Below, one piece after another: positions 54,639 to 62,177 of a stretch of DNA of 64,000 nucleotides. How positions within the stretch are numbered: the first letter of the stretch is position 1; each line of letters begins with the position of its first letter. Below the pieces are notes generated by a model. The model saw only the letters and a list, made by a program, of their open reading frames with translations, made no database searches and was not told where the DNA came from. A program made the position numbers and the translations under genes. Source of the stretch: Spirosoma sp. KUDC1026 (lineage in GTDB: Bacteria > Bacteroidota > Bacteroidia > Cytophagales > Spirosomataceae); contig NZ_CP056032.1 in the NCBI RefSeq assembly GCF_013375035.1, positions 4,400,001 to 4,464,000 on the forward strand. Reading direction: 5' to 3'.

Positions 54639-55492
54639 GGCCAGTTCAGCAAAGGAAACTGGCCTCAAGTTTAATGGAAAACTATCGCGTTTCAGCCCGT
54701 CGTGCCTGCTCTGTTATTCAATTCCGTCGATCCTCTTTGCAGTTCAAGTCTCGTCGTCGAGATGACTCCGTGATCCGGAAACGAATCAAAGAAATTGCCC
54801 AAGTAAGGGTTCGGTACGGTTATCAGCGGATTTATGTGCTGTTGCGCCGGGAAGGCTGGCGTGACAACCACAAAAGGGTCTATAGGGTGTATTGTGAAGA
54901 AGGATTGCATCTCAGAAGCAAGCGTCCCCGTCGTAATCGAGCCGCTGCCCACCGGTTAGAGCGCCCCCAACTCTCCAGTATCCATCAGTGCTGGAGCATG
55001 GACTTTGTGGCTGATCAGCTATTTGATGGCCGAAAAATCCGGGCCTTAACTGTAGTCGATAATTATAGTCGCCAGTGCTTAGCCATCCATGTCGGCCAAT
55101 CATTAAAGGGTGAAGACGTGGTGGCCGTAATGAATCACTTAAAAATTGTAGATTTGGCTGTACCCGAACGGATTCAAGTGGACAATGGCAGTGAATTTAT
55201 CTCAAAGTTCCTGGACAAGTGGGCTTATGATAACAAAGTGACGCTGGACTTTTCAAGGCCAGGAAAGCCAACGGATAATGCGTTTATCGAGTCATTTAAT
55301 GGTAGTTTCCGGGACGAGTGCTTGAACGCTCACTGGTTCTTATCGCTAGACGATGCTCGGGAAAAAATTGAACACTGGAGGCAAGAATATAATAGCTTCC
55401 GCCCCCACAGCTCTCTTGGTGGTTTAACCCCAGATGAGGTTGGAAAGGGAAAAGAAAAACCAACACATGAACGTCCGATCCTCAATCTTTGA
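54632..55492 (+). CDS. IS3-family transposase OrfB of the nested element
   Basis: The frame meaningful as protein begins at the frameshift site (54632) and runs to 55492; the frame is open from 54491, but the part before the slip overlaps OrfA and is not coding. HTH_21-like region: [18 protein letters not shown]. The DDE core is clear: [19 protein letters not shown] (Asp1), [13 protein letters not shown] (Asp2) and [20 protein letters not shown] (Glu), then [17 protein letters not shown]. The last codons lie within the first copy of the triplicated right end. Confidence 0.86.
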   Translation, partial: ALRPVQQRKLASSLMENYRVSARRACSVIQFRRSSLQFKSRRRDDSVIRKRIKEIAQVRVRYGYQRIYVLLRREGWRDNHKRVYRVYCEEGLHLRSKRPRRNRAAAHRLERPQLSSIHQCWSMDFVADQLFDGRKIRALTVVDNYSRQCLAIHVGQSLKGEDVVAVMNHLKIVDLAVPERIQVDNGSEFISKFLDKWAYDNKVTLDFSRPGKPTDNAFIESFNGSFRDECLNAHWFLSLDDAREKIEHWRQEYNSFRPHSSLGGLTPDEVGKGKEKPTHERPILNL

Positions 55493-55615
55493 GCGGAACG
55501 CTTTTCGGGTGGACCTCATGAACGATCCTCAATCTTTGAGCGGAACGCTTTTCGGGTGGACCTCAGAACGTCCGATCCTCAATCTTTGAGCGGAACGCTT
55601 TTCGGGTGGACCTCA
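55477..55615 (+). repeat. Three tandem copies of the IS right end (42 bp each)
   Basis: Three identical 42-bp units at 55477-55518, 55524-55565 and 55574-55615, each starting GATCCTCAATCTTTGAGCGG and ending GGACCTCA, are separated by spacers of 5 and 8 bp. Each holds the end of orfB and the terminal inverted repeat. Confidence 0.95.
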
Positions 55616-56202
55616 CGCGCCACAGCATGTTGGTGATCAATGGCACGGCTAAGGGGCCGTCAGCCTCGTTAGCCGCCGATACGTCAGCTACCCACAAGCG
55701 CCCCTGGGTATCCACGATTAGAGTTCGTTTGCGGCCATTGATACGCTTGTTGCCGTCTAGACCGCGCTGTTCACAGATCATGGGATGCAACTTAACGCTT
55801 TGTGAATCAATGCATAGTACTGATGGATGACTTGCTCGTCCGGCTTGCTGACGGTCGAGTTGATTCAAAGCAGCGTTGATCTGCTCAAATATACCAGCCT
55901 GTTTCCACTGATCGAAATAGTAGTACACCGCCTGCCAGTGTGGCCAATGCGAGGGCAGGTTACGCCACTGACAGCCGGTTCGAAGCAACCACAACAAGGC
56001 GTCTACGATGTGGCGCAAATTATGAGTCCGCTTGCGTCGAAGGTCAAAGAAAGGCGAAATTGCGGCCCATTGAGGGTCGGTCAGTGGTTGCCACTGTTTA
56101 GTCATTGCTTCATGTCTTGGTCGACACAAAGTTGACACGACTCTCAAGCTTTCTCAATTCCCCAACACGCTCTAAAGATCAGGTCAATCTATTTTCACCT
56201 CT

Positions 56203-56652
56203 ATGAAATTATATCGCATTACGGCAACGAAATACGCCAGCGATCTTACTGGAACAGGAGGGCTATTCGGACCTGGTCGTTGGCATCGGGAAGGCACCCG
56301 AATTTTATACGTAGCCGAATATATATCACTGGCAAAACTTGAGGTTCTGGCAAACTCACGGGTAATTCCTGCGAATCAATCTTTGGTAACGGTCGAGGTT
56401 CCGGAGACAGCCAGTATTACGGCCGTTGACACCGACAGTTTACCCTCCGACTGGCAAAAGATTCCTTACCTGGAAGAACTAGCCGATATAACCGAGCGAT
56501 GGCTAAGTGAGCGTCAGTTCTGGATGATGCGCGTACCATCCGTCCACTCCCCCGCCGAATTTAATTACCTGCTCAACCCACTACATCCCGAGCACACTAC
56601 GCTCAAACTGCTCAGCATCGAACCGCACGGATTCGACTCCCGGCTTAAGTAA
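56203..56652 (+). CDS. RES-domain toxin
   Basis: A 149-residue protein of the RES family: MKLYRITATKYASDLTGTGG, LFGPGRWHREGTRILYVAEY (conserved Arg, Tyr), ISLAKLEVLANSRVIPANQS (Glu) and FNYLLNPLHPEHTTLKLLSI (Asn, His). RES toxins degrade NAD+ and stop growth until bound by their Xre-type antitoxin. The antitoxin gene (53505-53945) is separated from it by the 2.2-kb composite insertion. The original distance would have been ~60 bp, so the toxin has probably lost the operon promoter unless the IS provides one. Confidence 0.87.
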   Translation: MKLYRITATKYASDLTGTGGLFGPGRWHREGTRILYVAEYISLAKLEVLANSRVIPANQSLVTVEVPETASITAVDTDSLPSDWQKIPYLEELADITERWLSERQFWMMRVPSVHSPAEFNYLLNPLHPEHTTLKLLSIEPHGFDSRLK

Positions 56653-56827
56653 TTGTCTAGTTACCAATTGTCTATGAGGTACTGTGCCTTCTGGTAAGCT
56701 AGACTGAACGTATCAGAATAGCTTACTGGCTGGGACAATCCTTGTCCATCTTTTCTTCGCGAAACAGCAAAAAAATAGCGGATAATTTAAAAAAATCATC
56801 CGCTATAAACTATGAATTAAGACGTAG

Positions 56828-57088
56828 TTATTCTTTGTCGATCGACCCAACAACGCGTTTCATGAATGTATTCAACGCATCCTTCTGACTCGCGCCTTCC
56901 CGGATTAGTTTATTTACTTCAATGGCACCGTACATATTGGAAATCAATTCACCAATAACGTCTAACTCTTCGTCTTTCAACGTCGGCAATTCAGTGAGAT
57001 TTTCCAGCGTTTCAATTGTTTCAAGCACAAAATCTTCGTCGTTCGTCTCAATAAACTGAACTAAATGCTTAATTACTGGCAACTTCAT
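56828..57088 (-). CDS. DUF6952 family protein
   Basis: An 86-residue protein from the ATG at 57088 (MKLPVIKHLVQFIETNDEDF). It overlaps the end of the thioredoxin gene by 20 bp, which fits coupled translation. The sequence is all helical (LETIETLENLTELPTLKDEE; VNKLIREGASQKDALNTFMK). I believe it belongs to DUF6952, which in Bacteroidota sits next to thioredoxin and peroxiredoxin genes. Function unknown; perhaps a helper of the peroxide-defence pair. Confidence 0.75.
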   Translation of the reverse strand: MKLPVIKHLVQFIETNDEDFVLETIETLENLTELPTLKDEELDVIGELISNMYGAIEVNKLIREGASQKDALNTFMKRVVGSIDKE

Positions 57089-57383
57089 TGAGCAACGAGG
57101 ATAAGGCTTCCATTTTATTTGTCTGCACCTGATTGACCAGTTTACCGTTTTTAAAAGCGGCAAACGTTGGCAGGTTCGTTACGTTCGCTAATTTCCGCGA
57201 CTCTGGGAAATTTTCTGCATCGGCAATAATAAACTGAACACCTTCGGTTTCAGAGGCCAGTTTTTTAAATTTTGGCTTCATGATCCGGCAGTTTCCGCAC
57301 CACGAAGCGGAATATTGTACCAGAACAACATCGTTCGTTCCAACGATATCGAGCAGATTATCTTGATCTAATTCCTGTACCAT
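57069..57383 (-). CDS. Thioredoxin-family protein
   Basis: A 104-residue single-domain thioredoxin. The active site is YSASWCGNCRIMKP (C-G-N-C instead of the usual CGPC, ~29-32), and the cis-Pro loop is NVTNLPTFAAFKNG (~70). No signal peptide, so cytoplasmic. It is encoded between the peroxiredoxin (17 bp upstream) and DUF6952 genes, so it most likely reduces that peroxiredoxin. The CGNC motif suggests a redox potential different from housekeeping thioredoxin. Confidence 0.9.
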   Translation of the reverse strand: MVQELDQDNLLDIVGTNDVVLVQYSASWCGNCRIMKPKFKKLASETEGVQFIIADAENFPESRKLANVTNLPTFAAFKNGKLVNQVQTNKMEALSSLLNEVASN

Positions 57384-57400
57384 GTTTGTTGTCGGTTAAA

Positions 57401-58039
57401 TTAATTAGCAGACAAATAGCTGGCTACGCCATCGCGGGTAGCGTTCATCGCATCTTTACCCTCTTCCCAGTTAGCCGGACAAACTTCACCGAACTTCTGT
57501 ACGTGTGCATACGCATCGATCAGGCGCAGATACTCCTTCACATTGCGGCCCAGCGGCATGTCGTTAACGCTCTCATGGAAGATTTTACCGTCTTCGTCAA
57601 CCAGGTAAGTAGCCCGGTACGTTACGTTTGAGCCTTCCAGCATCATCGAATCATATTCTTCGTTGTAAACCGCTTTCTGAACGTCCAGGATACCTAGTAC
57701 GTTCGACAGGTTGCGGGTCGTATCGGCCAGAATTGGATACGTAACGCCCTCGATACCGCCATTGTCTTTCGCCGTGTTCAACCAGGCAAAGTGAACTTCG
57801 TTGGTGTCGCACGAAGCACCAATAACAATTGTATTACGAGACTCAAACTCGGGCAGGGCCTCCTGAAATGCGTGCAATTCGGTTGGACAAACGAACGTAA
57901 AATCTTTTGGATACCAGAACAGTACAACTTTTTTACCTTTCATTGTAGCCTCTTTCAGGACGTTGATTTTCATATCATCGCCCATGTGATCCATAGCGTC
58001 TACCGTAATATCCGGGAACTGTTTTCCAACTAAGCTCAT
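57401..58039 (-). CDS. Peroxiredoxin (typical 2-Cys, AhpC/Prx type)
   Basis: A 212-residue protein from ATG 58039 (MSLVGKQFPDITVDAMDHMG). The peroxidatic Cys is in YPKDFTFVCPTELHAFQEAL (FVCPTE, ~52) and the resolving Cys in KFGEVCPANWEEGKDAM (~175), which fits the AhpC/Prx1 class. It detoxifies peroxides in the cytoplasm, with electrons from a thioredoxin, probably the one encoded 17 bp downstream. A TATATTTG box (58088-58095) precedes it. It forms an operon with thioredoxin and DUF6952. Confidence 0.93.
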   Translation of the reverse strand: MSLVGKQFPDITVDAMDHMGDDMKINVLKEATMKGKKVVLFWYPKDFTFVCPTELHAFQEALPEFESRNTIVIGASCDTNEVHFAWLNTAKDNGGIEGVTYPILADTTRNLSNVLGILDVQKAVYNEEYDSMMLEGSNVTYRATYLVDEDGKIFHESVNDMPLGRNVKEYLRLIDAYAHVQKFGEVCPANWEEGKDAMNATRDGVASYLSAN

Positions 58040-58087
58040 CTCTTTATTTGGTTGTATTATTGAGAATAGGTTACCTCTTTTATTATG

Positions 58088-58095
58088 CAAATATA
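58088..58095 (-). promoter_or_regulatory. -7 element of the peroxiredoxin operon
   Basis: On the minus strand TATATTTG (TAnnTTTG), 48 bp before the start codon. Confidence 0.55.
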
Positions 58096-58111
58096 CATCA
58101 TCAGGGGGCAT

Positions 58112-58947
58112 GACTTTTATCTATATTTCCTATTTATATATAGCCCTGCTCTATAATTGATTAATTCGTAGTTCTGATTGGTACAAGAAAAGATGATACT
58201 TTGCTTTTAATTAGAAAAAATAGAACTCTTCAAATTAACTTGATTTTAATCAGGAAATTTTATGACGAATAAAGGAGGTATTTTTCCGATGTGTGGAGCT
58301 TTAAAATCAAAAACTCAAGTAGTTAAATGGGAGGTATTAAATAATTTAAATTATAATACGAATAATTTAAACTTTACTGTGGTAGTAGTATTTTTTCAGG
58401 TTAATTAAATATAGTAGCTAAAGCATTTGTCAGTTTAGATAAATTGAATAAGTACAGAGTTGCAGAGCGCCTTTGCTAGTAGTACGGTAGTCTGATCATC
58501 ACACAGCAGGCTACAACTTTTTACCTGCGCCCAGGCAGATCACGGCTAATAGATTAACGTAGTACCTGCTGATGACCAAACCCTTCATCCTGGAGCGCCA
58601 ATGCCTTTGTGGCCGCCCGGTAGAGAATGCTGGGGCAGAGTCCTTTAGCAATTTTTCAAAAAAATTTCTCTTCATATGTAGAGCTTTTTTATAAACTCAA
58701 GGTTACCGATACGTCTGTCCTATCAACACTGCCTACCGCTTAGTATATATATCAGATAGCTTGTTACCTCAAGTTACCCTTTCACAGCAACTGTCTTTTC
58801 GGGAGCGTTAATCGCCAAATTCCAGGGGGTGACCAGACAAAAAATAGCTAGTCACAAAATAAAACAGCAGTCAAGAAAGCAGATTCCTGGCAGCTATTTT
58901 GCTGCAATTCATTGTGTACTGCTTGTTTAGAGATACCTTCCTCTTTT
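58112..58947. other. Long AT-rich intergenic region
   Basis: About 830 bp without a confident gene. Positions ~58130-58440 are visibly richer in A+T than all neighbours. A 48-codon frame (58262-58408, MTNKGGIFPMCGALKSKTQV ... VVVVFFQVN) contains AAAGGAGGT 8 bp before an internal ATG (58289), which is an unusual Shine-Dalgarno-like sequence for Bacteroidota. The rest (58450-58947) shows no reading frame of note. It may be a leftover of transferred DNA or hold a small RNA; nothing in the sequence decides. Confidence 0.4.
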
Positions 58948-59217
58948 ATGTTCAACTTTGATTTTGACCTGGCCAAAACGGTGCTGACGGTAATGAAGCT
59001 TCCTTTCGTTGCTGATGTAAACTGCCGGAAAGGTGGCCGTCAGCTGGCCGTTCGTCTGACACCCCTGCTGAACCAGACATTTGCAATTCCTCAGTTCGAG
59101 CTGACCATTCCCCGACATTCCTTCACGCCGGAGTTTGTGACGCAGACCTATCGCGCTACCGTAATCGACCGGCTGATGAGACAGCAGGCCATGGCCGGCG
59201 GCAGTCGATTATCCTGA
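58948..59217 (+). CDS. Small hypothetical protein
   Basis: An 89-residue protein from ATG 58948 (MFNFDFDLAKTVLTVMKLPF); the frame is open 12 codons upstream. It has a mixed alpha/beta look (GGRQLAVRLTPLLNQTFAIP; FVTQTYRATVIDRLMRQQAM) and no signal or membrane helices. I do not recognise a family. It points towards the convergent dinB gene, with 10 bp between their ends. Confidence 0.5.
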   Translation: MFNFDFDLAKTVLTVMKLPFVADVNCRKGGRQLAVRLTPLLNQTFAIPQFELTIPRHSFTPEFVTQTYRATVIDRLMRQQAMAGGSRLS

Positions 59218-59227
59218 TAAAACATAC

Positions 59228-60328
59228 TCAGAAACGCAGGGCTAACTGACCACTCATCTGGGCCATTTGTGGTTCAAGGCTGGACACCGACACGCCCAAC
59301 AGCCGCACACTTTTGGGCAGCGGAAAAAGGCTTTGTAATAACTCCAGCGCAAGTCGTTCCAGCAATGCCTTTTCCGATACGGGCTGGAGCAGCGTCCGAC
59401 TACGGGTTATTTGCTGGAAGTCACTGTATTTCACCTTCAGGGTTACGGTTCGCCCCCAGACGCGGGCTCGTTCGCAGTGCCGCCAGACGCTGTCGACCAT
59501 CGCGGGGATTCGCTCAGATAGGGCATCAAACTCGGATAAATCCCGGTCAAACGTACTCTCCGACCCCGCCGATTTCCGCAGTCGATTGGCGGTAACGGGC
59601 CGGTTATCGATGGCGTGGGCAATGGAATGATAGTGGCTCCCCACCTTACCGAACTGCTGGATCAGAAAGGATTCCGACTGCTGGCGTAAATCCAGACCGG
59701 TAAAAATGCCCAGTTGATTCATGCGGGCTGCCGTTACCCGACCAATTCCGTGAAACTGCCCCACGGCCAGCTGTTCGACAAAAGCCAGTCCCTGCTGCGG
59801 CTTGATGACATACAGACCATCGGGTTTGCGATAATCAGACGCCAGTTTTGCCAGGAATTTGTTGTAGGAAACACCCGCCGACGCCGTCAGCTGGGTTTCT
59901 TCCCGAATACGAACCTTAATTTCCTGCGCAATCTGCGTCGCCGACAACATTGCTTTTCGGTTCTCCGTAACATCCAGGTAGGCTTCGTCCAGCGATAGCG
60001 GCTCAACATCCGGCGTGTACTCGTCGAAAATAGACCGGATCTGGCTCGATACGGCTTTGTATACCTCGAAGCGCGGCTTAACAAAAACCAGTTCCGGACA
60101 TTTACGGGCCGCCACGATCGACGACATGGCTGAATGAACGCCGTACTGCCGGGCTTCGTAGCTGGCGGCTGCAACAACACCCCGCTCCCGCGAGCCGCCA
60201 ACGGCCAGCGGTTTTCCACGCAGTTCCGGGTTGTCCCGTTGCTCGACCGACGCGTAGAAGGCGTCCATGTCGATATGAATAATTTTACGTATTTTCTCCT
60301 CGCCCACGGTACCAGCAAACTCCACCAA
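59228..60328 (-). CDS. dinB: DNA polymerase IV (Y family)
   Basis: A 366-residue translesion polymerase. Catalytic residues are in IIHIDMDAFYASVEQR (Asp ~20, Asp22) and VEPLSLDEAYLDVT (Ser-Leu-Asp-Glu, ~109-112). Other traits are VVAAASYEARQYGVHSAM, GVSYNKFLAKLASDYRKPDG (~155-172) and the little finger domain with SESTFDRDLSEFDAL. The start is uncertain: TTG 60328, GTG 60325 and a GTG eight codons in are all possible, since no ATG precedes the conserved part. The C-terminus has no clear beta-clamp motif beyond SLEPQMAQMSGQLALRF. Confidence 0.93.
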   Translation of the reverse strand: MVEFAGTVGEEKIRKIIHIDMDAFYASVEQRDNPELRGKPLAVGGSRERGVVAAASYEARQYGVHSAMSSIVAARKCPELVFVKPRFEVYKAVSSQIRSIFDEYTPDVEPLSLDEAYLDVTENRKAMLSATQIAQEIKVRIREETQLTASAGVSYNKFLAKLASDYRKPDGLYVIKPQQGLAFVEQLAVGQFHGIGRVTAARMNQLGIFTGLDLRQQSESFLIQQFGKVGSHYHSIAHAIDNRPVTANRLRKSAGSESTFDRDLSEFDALSERIPAMVDSVWRHCERARVWGRTVTLKVKYSDFQQITRSRTLLQPVSEKALLERLALELLQSLFPLPKSVRLLGVSVSSLEPQMAQMSGQLALRF

Positions 60329-60523
60329 CGAAGATAGCTTACTGGGGCCACCAAAAAAACTGCCGAAGATTAGTTTTTACCGGATGCAGACCACGACCGA
60401 CCCGATAGAACGATGCTAGATACACATCGTCATTCAACGCTGGTGGCGCATTAGCCTTGTCCCTACCTAAGAAGGTGTATCATCAGGAAAACGATCAGCG
60501 TCACTTAGATCGGTGCTTCGTTT

Positions 60524-61129
60524 TTAAGCAATCCGGTCCGAGTTTTCGCTGACGAAAGCGCCCCAGGCTCCTTTCTTAGTTTTCTTGTTCGATACCGTTG
60601 GCAGGGCATTCTCGTGGAAATGGTGGCAAACAGCAATAGCCAGTGCATCAGTAGCATCGAAAAACTGCGGCTGTAGGTCTTCTTTGAGCAACTGACTAAC
60701 CATGTGCGATACCTGATCTTTTGTCGCGTTCCCGTTGCCGGTTACCGACTGTTTGACCCGGCGGGGGGCGTACTCAACAATAGGAATACCGCGTGACAGA
60801 GCCGCGGCCATCACCACCCCCTGCGCCCGACCCAGCTTCAGCATGGACTGCACGTTCTTGCCAAAGAATGGATCTTCAATGGCCATCTCGTCGGGCTTGT
60901 GCTCCTCAATAAGCCGCAGCATGGTTTCGTGGAGTTTCTGCAGCTTCAGTTGATAGGTCGTATATTTGCTCAGTTGCACAACACCATACTGGATCATTTT
61001 CATGACGCCACCCTGCACGGAGATAATGCCGTAACCGGCCACCTGCGTACCGGGGTCCACGCCGAGAATAATCTTCTCCGTGGGCCGACTCGCGGGTATC
61101 GTTTGGGGTGATTTAGCGTTGATGATCAT
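60524..61129 (-). CDS. ruvC: Crossover junction endodeoxyribonuclease RuvC
   Basis: A 201-residue Holliday junction resolvase. The catalytic acidic residues are in ILGVDPGTQVAGYGII (Asp ~24), PDEMAIEDPFFGKNVQSML (Glu ~86) and FDATDALAIAVCHH (Asp ~158, Asp161). It has an N-terminal extension of ~20 residues (MIINAKSPQTIPASRPTEK) that is dispensable in relatives. It cuts four-way junctions after RuvAB branch migration; the ruvAB genes are not adjacent. The divergent flippase-like gene begins 20 bp away, so the promoters overlap. Confidence 0.96.
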   Translation of the reverse strand: MIINAKSPQTIPASRPTEKIILGVDPGTQVAGYGIISVQGGVMKMIQYGVVQLSKYTTYQLKLQKLHETMLRLIEEHKPDEMAIEDPFFGKNVQSMLKLGRAQGVVMAAALSRGIPIVEYAPRRVKQSVTGNGNATKDQVSHMVSQLLKEDLQPQFFDATDALAIAVCHHFHENALPTVSNKKTKKGAWGAFVSENSDRIA

Positions 61130-61149
61130 TGTCTAGCAATTGAGCTTAT

Positions 61150-62139
61150 TTGCAAAGTAACGCGTTCTCGTACGTTTTGGCGCTGAAACCTTCTAAAAAA
61201 ATCCTCTTCTGGGGAAAAATCGTTGTTTTCGCCGGACTTGTGGCGTATATCGGTCACATCCTGCAGCAGCAGCCGTTTGACGGGGACACCGTGCACCGTC
61301 AACTCAGGACGGTTTCTCACCCCGGGTACTGGGCGGCTGGACTGCTCCTGCTCACCCCGATCAACTGGGGGTTCGAAGCGCTGAAGTGGCAGATTCTCCT
61401 GCGTCGGGTGCAGCCGGTTAGCCTGATCCAGGCGTATCAGGGTGTTCTGGCGGGGGTATCGCTGGGGTTTGCGCTACCGGCCCAACTGGGCGACACCGCT
61501 GGTCGGGTATTGTCGTTACGTGCGCATCGTACGGAGGCCGTTGGGGCCTCGCTGGTGTCGGGGGGCATGCAGTTTTATGTCGCTATTGTGTTTGGAGCCA
61601 TTGCCTGGCCGCTCCATCTGGCCCAGGTGCCCGAACGCAGCACGCCAGCCGGTATCACGTTGGTAGTCCTGTTAGCGCTCTTGTCCGGACTGGGTATTGG
61701 GTTCGGACTGGTTCGGCGGCCCTTGCTGAACTGGCTGGAACGACGCACCGCACTACGTCGGTTTACGAGCTACTGGATTGTGGCGCAGCAGTACGACGAT
61801 TGGGAGATTGCCCAGGCGCTGGGTGTTGCGGCATTACGTTACCTCACGTTTTCGCTCCAGTTTTACCTGGCCCTGCGACTCATCGGTATTGTGTTACCAC
61901 CCGACGTAGCGGCTGCGGGTATCGGGCTGGTCTTTCTGGTCAAAACCATTGCCCCTGCCTTCAACCTGCTCAGCGATCTGGGGATTCGCGAGGCCGCGGC
62001 CCTCTGGGTGTTCACGCCCTTTGGCATATCGGCATCGGTGCTGCTGACAACGACATTGACGCTCTGGCTGGTCAACGTTTTGCTACCCGTACTGATCGGC
62101 CTGATCTGGGTCTGGAAACTAAAACTGCAGTCAGCGTAG
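61150..62139 (+). CDS. Flippase-like membrane protein (LPG synthase TM / UPF0104)
   Basis: A 329-residue protein with about eight helices. It matches the lysylphosphatidylglycerol synthase TM/UPF0104 (YbhN) family: LTPINWGFEALKWQILLRRV (~78-97), QGVLAGVSLGFALPAQLGDT AGRVLSLR (~97-124) and LLSDLGIREAAALWVF (~277-292; the conserved Gly-x-Arg-Glu motif). It starts at TTG 61150; no ATG fits, so the true start is unsure. Members are thought to flip or transfer lipid-linked groups. The GT2 gene begins 38 bp downstream, and a polysaccharide deacetylase gene comes next, so the three may serve one envelope pathway. Confidence 0.82.
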   Translation: MQSNAFSYVLALKPSKKILFWGKIVVFAGLVAYIGHILQQQPFDGDTVHRQLRTVSHPGYWAAGLLLLTPINWGFEALKWQILLRRVQPVSLIQAYQGVLAGVSLGFALPAQLGDTAGRVLSLRAHRTEAVGASLVSGGMQFYVAIVFGAIAWPLHLAQVPERSTPAGITLVVLLALLSGLGIGFGLVRRPLLNWLERRTALRRFTSYWIVAQQYDDWEIAQALGVAALRYLTFSLQFYLALRLIGIVLPPDVAAAGIGLVFLVKTIAPAFNLLSDLGIREAAALWVFTPFGISASVLLTTTLTLWLVNVLLPVLIGLIWVWKLKLQSA

Positions 62140-62177
62140 TTGCCTGCTCGGACGCTACGTCCTTATTTGCGCGCTGT

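Larger units (their letters stand above)
54291..55615 (+). mobile_element. IS3-family element nested in the IS5 element
   Basis: Left end TGACCTCCCCCCGGAAAAGC and right end (reverse complement TGAGGTCCACCCGAAAAGCG) share TGA..TCC.CCC..GAAAAGCGTTCC. A 5-bp duplication CGCGC flanks it (54286-54290, 55616-55620). It carries orfA and orfB with an A8 slippage run (54625-54632). The right end is present in three tandem copies (55477-55615), so the element is longer than its basic unit, which would end at 55518. Confidence 0.9.
54014..56105 (-). pseudogene. IS5-family transposase, interrupted by an IS3-family element
   Basis: The 5' part (56105 to 55616, from MTKQWQPLTDPQWAAISPFF) and the 3' part (54290 to 54014) are separated by the nested IS. 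Joining them after removal of 1325 bp and one 5-bp target copy gives an unbroken frame across ITNMLWRVGERLEKIYGDQA (about 253 codons). DDE traits are SVLCIDSQSVKLHP, GRLWVADVSAANEADG and, at the end, VVERSIAWTNFFRRIVKDYE with the Y-x-x-x-R-x-x-x-E-like motif of IS4/IS5 transposases. Not functional in the present form. Confidence 0.88.
53981..56172 (-). mobile_element. IS5-family (IS1031-like) element carrying a nested IS3-family element
   Basis: 17-bp terminal inverted repeats GAGCGTGTTGGGGAATT (left) match the right end (reverse complement, 56156-56172). A 3-bp duplication TAA flanks it (53978-53980, 56173-56175), fitting the TNA target of the IS1031 group. Its transposase gene runs leftwards and is cut by the IS3-family element 54291-55615. 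Without that insert the element would be 862 bp, a usual size for the group. It lies between the antitoxin and toxin genes of one Xre/RES pair. Confidence 0.9.
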
